Source of the DNA: Ruminococcus flavefaciens
Lineage (GTDB): Bacteria; Bacillota; Clostridia; Oscillospirales; Ruminococcaceae
DNA length: 64,000 nucleotides
NCBI RefSeq assembly: GCF_900119075.1
Contig: NZ_FPIP01000004.1
Coordinates: 1-64,000, forward strand
Reading direction: 5' to 3'
How positions within the stretch are numbered: the first letter of the stretch is position 1; each line of letters starts with the position of its first letter. Under the pieces are notes generated by a model, which worked only from the letters and a program-made list of their open reading frames with translations, searched no databases and had not been told where the DNA came from. Made by a program: the position numbers and the translations under genes. Below are positions 20,514 to 27,873 of the stretch, piece after piece.

Positions 20514-20864
20514 ATGAATTATATCAAACATCCGCTGCTGTCCAAGAATTTATGATTAGCGATTAGAGAATGGCAGAAGTCAGTTGGAATGTCCGATGAG
20601 GACCTTGCTGCCTGCTTGAAGGTTAACGTCAGGACGCTGAAATCGTACGATATTTCGGCACACGGCTTGACTCTCGAAAAACTTGACAATCTCGCCAGTA
20701 CTTATGGTGAGGAACCGTTAGTTTATGCATTCAACCAGTATTTGAATTACATATCTAACCAAATTAAAGTGCAATCAAATATTTATCCACAGGCAACATA
20801 TACGCAGGCATCCACCGGTAATACCTTAGGGAGTATAATGGCGACTGCTGGTTTAAGTTATTAA
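20514..20864 (+). pseudogene. Small HTH protein interrupted by an in-frame TGA at codon 14
   Basis: GGAGG at 20502-20506 sits 7 nt before ATG 20514, which starts 'MNYIKHPLLSKNL', then TGA at 20553-20555, then the same frame continues 'LAIREWQKSVGMSDEDLAAC' to the stop at 20864. The next gene is a paralogue, and there the TGA position aligns with Trp ('LYKHIWARIRYWQ' against 'LSKNL*LAIREWQ'), so TGG to TGA is the simplest explanation. The HTH part ('MSDEDLAACLKVNVRTLKSYD') lies after the stop. A shorter product from ATG 20589 (91 residues) is possible, but no good RBS precedes it. Read-through cannot be excluded. Confidence 0.7.
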
Positions 20865-20885
20865 ACTAATGAGGAGGTGAGGATA

Positions 20886-21113
20886 ATGGCAAAGAAGGCA
20901 CAGAGAATCACGCTTTATAAGCACATATGGGCGCGTATACGCTACTGGCAGAACCTGAAGGATATTAGCGATGCTGAACTCGCATCGTATCTTCAGGTCG
21001 GTGAGAGGACACTGCACCAGTACGACAAGTCCGCCGAGAACATAACACTCGGCAGGGTGGATAATCTCCTGTACGTAACGGGCATGGAACTTAACGATCT
21101 CATGGCTTTGTAA
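20886..21113 (+). CDS. Small helix-turn-helix protein
   Basis: A 75-residue protein with an XRE-like helix-turn-helix: 'DISDAELASYLQVGERTLHQYDKSAENITLGRVDNLL'. It is a paralogue of the preceding interrupted gene. GAGGAGGTGAGG directly upstream fits ATG 20886; a GTG at 20877 lies within this RBS and is not the start. It stands just before the integrase promoter and may act as the excisionase or repressor-like regulator of the element; this is inference from position and size. Confidence 0.75.
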   Translation: MAKKAQRITLYKHIWARIRYWQNLKDISDAELASYLQVGERTLHQYDKSAENITLGRVDNLLYVTGMELNDLMAL

Positions 21114-21122
21114 TTAACCCTC

Positions 21123-21192
21123 TTTACATTTTCAAGGAAAGGTGGTATAATGAGGATATCGTTATACTGCCTTTCTTACTATAGAAAGGCAG
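21123..21192 (+). promoter_or_regulatory. Integrase promoter and RBS-sequestering hairpin
   Basis: TTTACA (21123-21128), 17 nt, TATAAT (21146-21151) form a promoter. The predicted leader contains a perfect 9-bp stem CTGCCTTTC (21167-21175) / GAAAGGCAG (21184-21192) whose right arm includes the only Shine-Dalgarno-like sequence (GAAAGG) of the integrase gene. The hairpin would hide the RBS and limit integrase synthesis. Confidence 0.6.
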
Positions 21193-21198
21193 ATGTTA

Positions 21199-22281
21199 AT
21201 GAAAACAACTAAAATGAGCGTACAGCAATTGCCTAATGGAACGTTTCGCAAGCAAGTTACCTATGGAAAAAAAGCAAATGGCAAACCCTTGAGAAAGTCC
21301 ATTGTAGGTGATACGGAACTTGAGGTAATTATTGCTGCTGAAGAGTTTAAAAGACTTCATGTTGATGTTACTCCGACAAAGATAACTGTTAAAGAAGCAG
21401 TTAAGGCTTATATAGACTCGAAACGTAGTGTTATCGCTCCAACAACGCTCTACGGATACGAGGTTGCTGCAAAGAACAGGCTACAAGCAATATATGGATT
21501 TAATATTACTGACATCAAGACAATCGACGTTCAACGTGCAATTAATATAGATGCTGAGCATGGGCTTGGCTATAAGTCTATAAAGAGTGGGTACGATTTA
21601 GTTAGGAGCGCAGCGCTGTTATTTGATGTTGAACTCCCTTCAATCCGCAAACTTAAATTACCTCCTAAGACGGCAAAGGAAGAACTCCCGGACCTTAATA
21701 AAGTTCTGAAAGTTATTATAGGATCCAGTGTTGAACTTCCATGCCTGCTCTCAGTGTGGTGTGGTGGTATGAGAATCTCGGAAGTGCGTGGTCTTCAATT
21801 CGGAGATATCTATGAGGATGACAACGGTAGATACATAAAAGTTAGACGAACAAGGGTTTGTATCAATGGTCATGATACTATACAAAATCGCAATAAAACA
21901 GAATTATCTACCCGCGATGTTCCTATTCCCGACTATATCTACAACCTCATACAGCATATACCTCACAACAGTGATACCGATTTTATCGTGAATGAGAATT
22001 ATGGTGCTCTGAAGCGCCGCTACGACAGACTCCTCAAGAAACACGGTTTAAAAATGACTTTTCACGACCTTCGTGCCCAGTTCGCAACAACTATGAACGG
22101 ACTCGGAGTCGAGAAAGAAGTCCTTGAAAAGCTCGGAGGCTGGGCCAACTCTAAGGTACTTGATGCTGTCTATATAAGGACTCCCAAGCAGAGAGTTCGC
22201 GACAGTCTCAAGGTATTCGACGAATATATGTATGGTGTTATCCGCGATACTCGTACTGAAAAAAGTGATGGTGCGGCATAA
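21199..22281 (+). CDS. Tyrosine recombinase / integrase of the mobile element
   Basis: A phage-type integrase of about 360 residues. It has an AP2-like N-terminal arm-binding part ('LPNGTFRKQVTYGKKANGKP'), a SAM-like core-binding domain ('TVKEAVKAYIDSKRSVIAPTTL') and the catalytic domain with Arg192 ('GGMRISEVRGLQ'), His289-x2-Arg292 ('FHDLRAQFATTM'), Trp in 'LGGWAN' and nucleophile Tyr325 ('LDAVYIRTP'). It integrates and excises the element at the tRNA-derived site 85-110 nt downstream. Two starts, ATG 21193 and 21199, are possible; the second has the better spacing. Integrase at the end of the element, next to the tRNA fragment, is the usual layout. Confidence 0.93.
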   Translation: MKTTKMSVQQLPNGTFRKQVTYGKKANGKPLRKSIVGDTELEVIIAAEEFKRLHVDVTPTKITVKEAVKAYIDSKRSVIAPTTLYGYEVAAKNRLQAIYGFNITDIKTIDVQRAINIDAEHGLGYKSIKSGYDLVRSAALLFDVELPSIRKLKLPPKTAKEELPDLNKVLKVIIGSSVELPCLLSVWCGGMRISEVRGLQFGDIYEDDNGRYIKVRRTRVCINGHDTIQNRNKTELSTRDVPIPDYIYNLIQHIPHNSDTDFIVNENYGALKRRYDRLLKKHGLKMTFHDLRAQFATTMNGLGVEKEVLEKLGGWANSKVLDAVYIRTPKQRVRDSLKVFDEYMYGVIRDTRTEKSDGAA

Positions 22282-22364
22282 TTGCAAATGCACACGTACT
22301 GCACACAGTTCATTATACAGAGTTGATAGCCCCCGAAATATAGGCAAAAAAAGATGCAGGGTAC

Positions 22365-22390
22365 AGAAGGTTCAAGTCCTTCTGCCCCTG
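22365..22390 (+). other. tRNA 3'-end fragment: attachment site (attR-like)
   Basis: GAAGG-TTCAAGT-CCTTC forms a perfect T-arm, followed by TGCCCCTG, the 3' strand of an acceptor stem plus discriminator base. No matching 5' half (AGGGGCA) lies upstream, so this is not a complete tRNA but the 3'-end duplication that integrases of this type leave. Which tRNA is unclear; an AGGGGCA acceptor stem would fit Trp. The partner site with the intact tRNA is not in this window. Confidence 0.7.
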
Positions 22391-22409
22391 TTCAATTTTA
22401 AGTAGAGGA

Positions 22410-22440
22410 AACGTTGATATATCGGCGTTTTTTCTTTTTG
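22410..22440 (+). terminator. Terminator downstream of the attachment site
   Basis: Stem ACGTTGAT / ATCGGCGT (with G-T pairs) is followed by TTTTTCTTTTT. It would be the natural terminator of the host tRNA gene. Confidence 0.6.
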
Positions 22441-22530
22441 CTTATGGAGTAAAAATGGTGTTTGTCCTTTATCTGTCCTGATGACCAAAAGCTGCTCACA
22501 GTAATAATGAAATAACAGTTGAATATTCAA

Positions 22531-22565
22531 AACGGAGCAAGCAGAAAAAATTGCTCCGTTTATTT
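22531..22565. terminator. Bidirectional terminator
   Basis: A perfect 10-bp stem AACGGAGCAA / TTGCTCCGTT with loop GCAGAAAAAA and T-rich flank marks the boundary between the mobile element and the following chromosomal genes. The rest of 22,440-22,720 shows no gene. Confidence 0.7.
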
Positions 22566-22722
22566 ATATATTCAGCGAGTGAAGATATGATTTTCAATTG
22601 CTCAACATCAGGAACTGCCTGTTATCAAAGCAGCTTCAAGGGTTTTAGTCGCGGCTGACATTGCTTTTTTTCAAAAAATCTGATATAATAACTATGCATT
22701 AATATTAAAAGGGAGCGATAAT

Positions 22723-23832
22723 ATGGCGATTTGGAATCCGTGGCACGGCTGCCACAAAATAAGTGCTGGCTGTGCGAATTGCTATGTTTACCGTCGTGAT
22801 GAAAGTATCGGCAAGGACGCTTCCGTTGTTGCAAAGACGGGGGATTACGATCTGCCGCTGAAAAAGAACCGACAGGGAGAGTATAAACTTTCCGCTGAGG
22901 ATGGAATTGTATTCGCCTGTATGACGTCGGACTTCTTTCTTGAAGACGCCGATGAATGGCGGCAGGGCTGCTGGGATATGATACGTCGGCGTCAGGATCT
23001 GCACTTTCATATTATCACAAAGAGAATAGATCGTTTTGCGCAGTGCATACCGTCGGACTGGGGAGACGGCTGGGATAATGTGACATTATGCTGCACCTGT
23101 GAAAATCAGGACAGAACTGACTACAGGCTGCCGATATTTCTGAGTCTTCCCATAAAGCACCGCGAAGTCATCTGCGAGCCAATGCTGGGGGAGATAAATA
23201 TGGAAAAGCACCTTTCTACAGGACTTATAGAGCACGTCAGCTGTGGCGGTGAATCAGGGGAGAACGCTCGTCCATGTGATCTCAGGTGGATACAGGAGGT
23301 CCGCCGTGAATGTATCCGCTGTGCAGTGCCGTTTACGTTCAGACAGACAGGAGCTGTATTTATTAAAGACGGCAGGACCTATCATTTAGATAGAAAGCTC
23401 CACATATCGCAGGCAAAAAAGTCAGGCTACAGCTATATTCCGAATATGGGCATGGCAGACGCGATTAAATACAAGCTTCCTGACAGGGGAGCGCTGTTTG
23501 CCAGACTCAGCAGGTCGGATTTCAGAAACAGATTTCATTTATCGGCAAAGGACAAGGCTTATGTGACTGAAAAAGGCATGGAAACCATACGCAGCCATGC
23601 ACGGGATTTCGTAGAAAAGCGGCTGTCGGCGGAGAACCCCGAAAATGACGGCAAGCAGACTCCCATGAAAGGTCACCCTGTATTCATAGCGCAGCACGCA
23701 GCTGCCTGCTGCTGTAGGAGCTGCCTTGAAAAGTGGCATAATATCCCGTCGGGAAAGGTGCTGACAGAAGGGGAGCGCTCCTATATAGTAGATGTCCTTA
23801 TGGAATGGATAGAAAGGGAAATGCACCTATAG
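22723..23832 (+). CDS. DUF5131 (phage Gp37/Gp68-like) - DUF4186 fusion protein
   Basis: A 369-residue protein made of two domains. Residues 1-235 match the DUF5131/Gp37-Gp68 family: 'WNPWHGCHKISAGCANCYVYR' gives a radical-SAM-like cysteine triad (Cys10, Cys17, Cys20), with 'VFACMTSDFFLEDADEWR' and 'HVSCGGESGENARPCDLRWI'. Residues about 255-365 match DUF4186: 'ALFARLSRSDFRNRF', 'KQTPMKGHPVFIAQHA' and 'CCCRSCLEKWHNIP', with several more cysteines and histidines that may bind metal. Both families are uncharacterised; the fusion suggests that they act on the same substrate. RBS GGGAG. Family calls are from memory of motifs, without a search. Confidence 0.8.
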   Translation: MAIWNPWHGCHKISAGCANCYVYRRDESIGKDASVVAKTGDYDLPLKKNRQGEYKLSAEDGIVFACMTSDFFLEDADEWRQGCWDMIRRRQDLHFHIITKRIDRFAQCIPSDWGDGWDNVTLCCTCENQDRTDYRLPIFLSLPIKHREVICEPMLGEINMEKHLSTGLIEHVSCGGESGENARPCDLRWIQEVRRECIRCAVPFTFRQTGAVFIKDGRTYHLDRKLHISQAKKSGYSYIPNMGMADAIKYKLPDRGALFARLSRSDFRNRFHLSAKDKAYVTEKGMETIRSHARDFVEKRLSAENPENDGKQTPMKGHPVFIAQHAAACCCRSCLEKWHNIPSGKVLTEGERSYIVDVLMEWIEREMHL

Positions 23833-23903
23833 GACTGAATCCGATACACATTATAAAAGGACGGCATAACCGTGATACTTATATAGCAGGTCATACTTTT
23901 TAT

Positions 23904-24106
23904 CGGGGGAAACCTTTCTGAAGAAAGGCTTTCCCCCGAACCCCTTTCCAAAGACTTTTTTAGCTGATTTTTTCTCATATAGGGCTCGCTGAAAATAAAA
24001 AAAGCCCTGTAATAAAAACAGAGCGAGCCCTATATGAGAAAAAATAAAACTGAAAGTTTTAGGGAGAGAGTTTGAGAGAAGCCCCTTTTTCAAAAGGGGT
24101 TCTCTC
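23904..24106. repeat. Complex intergenic repeat with three hairpins
   Basis: Three nested or tandem hairpins fill the gap between two convergent genes: 23904-23938 (CGGGGGAAA / TTTCCCCCG arms), a perfect 21-bp inverted repeat with arms at 23970-23990 and 24022-24042 around an A-rich loop, and 24074-24106 (GAGAGAA, CCCCTTT / AAAGGGG, TTCTCTC). Dispersed repeats of this look are frequent between genes in Clostridia. The long stem should also stop transcription both ways. No protein is coded. Confidence 0.7.
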
Positions 24107-24157
24107 AATAATTAGCATAAAACTTCTATATGAGTATCACATTTAAGCCGTCCTTTA

Positions 24158-26692
24158 TTAGCCTTGTATTACAGCCTTTCTGAGCTCTACCATATCAAAT
24201 ATATCAGCTGTGCCGTCCATGTTCAAATCAGCCTGCACGGCTTGTTCCTGTGACATTATCTCCTTGCCGAGGATATGCTTTTGCAGTATAACAAGGTCTG
24301 CAATGTTTATAGAGCCGTCCTTATTGATATCGCCCAGACTATAGCTTACAGGCGGTTCAATAGTACTTTTGCCCACAGCCATAACGATATAATTAACGCA
24401 TTTATAGGTCTGTCCATTGCTGCCGAGGGATATCTTATCGCCTGCCTTTACGTCCTTTTTGTACATCATAAAGCTAACGTCGTTATCAGACGTGCAAAGC
24501 GTTCTCATCAGCGTATAATCGCTGAGCCAGTCGGGAACATTCTCCACACGGCTGTCCAGTCCCACATACAGGGACATATCGCTGCCTGCCTCAAATGTTG
24601 CCGCTTCGCCTGTTGTGCCCTTTGCGTCACATGAGGTTAGAAGCTGCTCTGCGCCTTTGAGCTGGAGCTCTGAGAATTTGAAAGTCCTGTCACCGAATAC
24701 AGGCGAGCCTACAGCCGCAGTTGATATCTGCCAGAAATCAGGATTTGCCTGTGAAGTGACCTGAACGTTTTTGAAGAGCTTGCCGCTGAGGGGAACAGCG
24801 TCCCTGCCGAATACGAAGCTGTCCAGATTTACAAGGTAGCCGTCGCCGCCCGTAAACTTTATATACAGGTCGTGAGTTCCTGTCAGCTTTGATATGCCTG
24901 CTTCTATCTCCTCAAATGTATCGAGGCTGCCGTTGCCTGCATAATTTATTTTTACCGCAGGAGAGCCGCTCATGCTGTCGAGATACAGCTCCATAACCGT
25001 TGGATTTCCTGCTATCTTAGCCTTAAAGCTCTGAGCGCCGCTGCCGAAGTTTATTTTTTCGTACTTTACCCAGCTTCCGTTTTGGATATGGTCTATAACG
25101 CCGAAGCCTGTTCCCTCCGTAGTCTCTATACCGTTCTGATCGCTGAAATGCTCAGCTTCGATAGTCTCAAAGGCGGAAACTGTAGTTACAGGAGTGAAAT
25201 TTCCGCCTGTAGGGGAGAGCTTCACAACGCCCTGAGGGAATGAATCCACGGTAAGGTCGTTTATGTAGTACTCGATGTTCATGTAGCCCTGACCGCAGTA
25301 GTCTCCTGCGTAGTCATCGGGATCGTTGGGATCAAGACCTCGTGCAAGCTCCCAGCTGTCGTCCATGCCGTCGTTGTCAGCGTCGGTTATCTCCTTTTTT
25401 GTAACGGGGGAGGGATAGCTGTAGGTCACGCCGCACTTGATATTGTACTTGCTGAGGTTGGCTTCTGAGCCGTCAAATGCCGCAGTACCGCTGCACTGTC
25501 CCGTGCCGTTCTTTGTATCGCTTGCGCACTGCTTGTCGATAGCGGTACGCTTATCGGGAGAGATACCGTTGCCTGCGAAGCTTATTACATGGTCGTAGGC
25601 AGCCGCCGCACTCTCGGCAGTATTTGCAGTGGACACATTCTCGCCGTTGATATTGATAGGGAAAGAAGTTCCGCTGTACAGGTTGTTCTTGGATATGCCG
25701 ATACCGTCCTTGACGGTGACTCCAGACCAGTTATCACCTGTAACGCTGTGGAATGAGCCGTCCTTGTTGATAAGGCGGTTTCCTGCGCAGTATACCTTGA
25801 AATTCTCGGGCTTGGTAGTACTGTCCACATACATATAATGATAGCCTCCTGTGGTGGAGTTGCCTGCTTTCAGGGTATTATTGACGTAATTCAGGTGTCC
25901 TATGGTGCCGTATGCGGTCTGATAGCCCCAGTCGTAGATGATATTGTTGGTGAAGTCCGCCGTGTACTGGTCAGGCACCTTGCCGCGGAAGTTTCTGGAA
26001 ACGTTGTGGATAATGAGGTTATGGTCAAAGGTCAGGTCGCCCTTGCCCATCATTATTCCGAAGCCGTGGAGTCCCTTTTTGTGACCGCCCCATGAGTCCG
26101 CAGGACCTATGACGGAGTATTGCACGGTATAGTTGGTGTTATTGGAATAAAGTCCCCATTGCTCGTCCGTTGTCCAGCCCATGGAGCAGTGGTCGATTAT
26201 AGAGTTTGAGCCCTTTGCGCCGCCCCATGCGTCGTTTCCCGAGTTCGTGGAAGCATATGGACCTGGACGGGAGCTGATGTAACGGCAGATGATATTGTCT
26301 CCAGACATACCCATTTTGTAGTTTTTCAGCGTGATGCCCGAGCCGCCCGGAGCAGTCTGACCTGCCACGGTGACATTGCCTGAGCAAAGAATATTGCCCT
26401 TTAATTCGATAGTTCCGCTTACGTCAAAAACGACGATACGTCCCGATTTGCTTACGGCGTCGCGGAATGAGCCCTCGCCGCTGTCGTTGAGATTTGTAAC
26501 GTGGTATACCTCGCCGCCGCGTCCGCCTGTAGCGTATTTGCCGCCGCCTACAGCTCCGGGGAATGCGAGGATACTGCCTGCCGCCGTAGCTGTCACAGCA
26601 GGACTGCCTATGGGAGCAATGCCCGAAGCTCCCGAGAAAACGGTGAGAATGCTGACGGCAAGAGCCGCCGCTCTTTTGAATTGTCTGTTCAT
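24158..26692 (-). CDS. Secreted pectate lyase with CBM6-like domain and dockerin
   Basis: An 844-residue cellulosomal enzyme. Residues 1-38 are a signal peptide ('RAAALAVSILTVFSGASG', cleavage near 'TATAAG'). About 40-330 form a right-handed beta-helix of the polysaccharide lyase family 1 type ('FPGAVGGGKYATGGRGGEVYHVTNL', 'NIICRYISSRPG', 'IIDHCSMGW', 'FRGKVPDQYTADFTNNIIYDWG'). About 505-630 is a CBM6-like module beginning 'FETIEAEHFSDQNG'. The last 60 residues are a type I dockerin with two Ca-binding repeats ('GDINKDGSINIADLVILQKHI', 'ADLNMDGTADIFDMVELRKA'). It cleaves pectin outside the cell while docked to a cohesin scaffold. RBS GGGAGG. Confidence 0.92.
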   Translation of the reverse strand: MNRQFKRAAALAVSILTVFSGASGIAPIGSPAVTATAAGSILAFPGAVGGGKYATGGRGGEVYHVTNLNDSGEGSFRDAVSKSGRIVVFDVSGTIELKGNILCSGNVTVAGQTAPGGSGITLKNYKMGMSGDNIICRYISSRPGPYASTNSGNDAWGGAKGSNSIIDHCSMGWTTDEQWGLYSNNTNYTVQYSVIGPADSWGGHKKGLHGFGIMMGKGDLTFDHNLIIHNVSRNFRGKVPDQYTADFTNNIIYDWGYQTAYGTIGHLNYVNNTLKAGNSTTGGYHYMYVDSTTKPENFKVYCAGNRLINKDGSFHSVTGDNWSGVTVKDGIGISKNNLYSGTSFPININGENVSTANTAESAAAAYDHVISFAGNGISPDKRTAIDKQCASDTKNGTGQCSGTAAFDGSEANLSKYNIKCGVTYSYPSPVTKKEITDADNDGMDDSWELARGLDPNDPDDYAGDYCGQGYMNIEYYINDLTVDSFPQGVVKLSPTGGNFTPVTTVSAFETIEAEHFSDQNGIETTEGTGFGVIDHIQNGSWVKYEKINFGSGAQSFKAKIAGNPTVMELYLDSMSGSPAVKINYAGNGSLDTFEEIEAGISKLTGTHDLYIKFTGGDGYLVNLDSFVFGRDAVPLSGKLFKNVQVTSQANPDFWQISTAAVGSPVFGDRTFKFSELQLKGAEQLLTSCDAKGTTGEAATFEAGSDMSLYVGLDSRVENVPDWLSDYTLMRTLCTSDNDVSFMMYKKDVKAGDKISLGSNGQTYKCVNYIVMAVGKSTIEPPVSYSLGDINKDGSINIADLVILQKHILGKEIMSQEQAVQADLNMDGTADIFDMVELRKAVIQG

Positions 26693-26840
26693 TTTAATAT
26701 CCTCCCGAAAAAGCCGATATTCTCTATATTAACATTATACATGATATCTCAAGCTATTTCAATGAAATATAGTACTTTTTGACTGCTTTTCGTGGAATAT
26801 TACACCTTGTGTCCTCATTTGCATACTTGCTCTATAATAA

Positions 26841-26869
26841 AAACCGTGTTTTTTATAAAAACACGGTTT
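26841..26869 (-). terminator. Terminator of the DUF89 gene
   Basis: Stem AAACCGTGTTTT / AAAACACGGTTT lies just after the stop at 26879 on the minus strand, before the pectate lyase upstream region. Confidence 0.75.
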
Positions 26870-26878
26870 GTGGCTTTA

Positions 26879-27721
26879 TTATTTTTCTTCGATAAATATT
26901 CCTGTCAGCTTCGGCACGTTGAATCGGCTGGTGAACAGCTCGCATTTGCAGAGAAATTCGTAGAATATGTGTCTGCCCTGTCCTGAAAGAGATTCATAAT
27001 TGCCCTGACCTTTCGCAAGTATCACGTCGGAATGGTCAAGTACATTTTTCGCTTCATCGGGCAGCATTTCGTATATTGTTCCTGCAACAGCTTCACCGTT
27101 GGAGATTATCTCGGCTTCCGCATCAAGTCCCACATATTTTGCGTCCTCAGCGGTTGCGTCATTGAGAACATCGTCGCCGCGCACCATAGCTCTGACTGTC
27201 AGATGAGGAAATCTCAATTTAAGCTGTTCAAGCATGAGCTTGTCGAGAACTATTTCTCCGCAGTTGTCACATATCAGCAGAAATGTCTTTGCATCGGTAC
27301 ATTCGCGGAGAAATGATTCGTAGGTTTTTCGGTCATCTTCGCGCATTTCTGTATTGCTGAACAGTGAGAGAAATTCATCGCGGTCCACGCTGTTCATGGC
27401 TCCGAAGTCTATGTAATTGCCTGCCCGTGACATCATCATCGCCTTTGCCAGCGGTTCTTCCGCGGAGTTTATCTCATGCCGCAGACTATCCTCCATAGCA
27501 AGGACAAGGTCGTTGTACTGTTTCTTGATAACACTGTAATCTGCGCCCTTACCGAAGTACCTGACGTGTACCTTATTGAAAAGGTATACCATGTATGGAC
27601 TGGTATCAATTCCTTTTCGGTTGTCAAGGAGGGATTTTATCTCGGCAAGGTATTCGGTATTATCAGTCTTGTTTTTCTGACGTTTATACAAGCATTCAGC
27701 GCAGCTCTGTGATATTCGCAT
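26879..27721 (-). CDS. DUF89 / damage-control phosphatase family protein
   Basis: A 280-residue protein of the DUF89 (ARMT1-like) family. Characteristic segments are the N-terminal 'CAECLYKRQ', the metal-site 'LLICDNCGEIVLDKLMLEQL', 'VRAMVRGDDVLNDAT', 'EIISNGEAVAGTI' and 'VILAKGQGNYESLSG'. The family contains metal-dependent phosphatases that remove damaged or overflow phosphometabolites such as sugar phosphates in the cytoplasm. The short bacterial type with the N-terminal Cys-x2-Cys fits. It is a single-gene transcript between terminators. Confidence 0.9.
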   Translation of the reverse strand: MRISQSCAECLYKRQKNKTDNTEYLAEIKSLLDNRKGIDTSPYMVYLFNKVHVRYFGKGADYSVIKKQYNDLVLAMEDSLRHEINSAEEPLAKAMMMSRAGNYIDFGAMNSVDRDEFLSLFSNTEMREDDRKTYESFLRECTDAKTFLLICDNCGEIVLDKLMLEQLKLRFPHLTVRAMVRGDDVLNDATAEDAKYVGLDAEAEIISNGEAVAGTIYEMLPDEAKNVLDHSDVILAKGQGNYESLSGQGRHIFYEFLCKCELFTSRFNVPKLTGIFIEEK

Positions 27722-27803
27722 ATTTTTCTCCTTAATTCTTTCAGATAATAATATTATATCAGATCAACACCGTCAGGTCAACCAGTGACACAGAAAAGCA
27801 GGA

Positions 27804-27839
27804 AGCCCGAAAGTGATCCGTGAGGACCTCTTTCGGGCT
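27804..27839 (-). terminator. Terminator of the CotH gene
   Basis: A perfect 10-bp stem AGCCCGAAAG / CTTTCGGGCT lies 35 nt past the stop codon of the minus-strand CotH gene. Confidence 0.75.
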
Positions 27840-27873
27840 GTATTTAAAGTGTGATACCTGAAATGCTTGTTAA

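Noticed and set aside
22345..22390. A complete tRNA gene after the integrase
   Set aside because: Only the T-arm and 3' acceptor strand are present; no D-arm, anticodon arm or matching 5' acceptor strand is found upstream.
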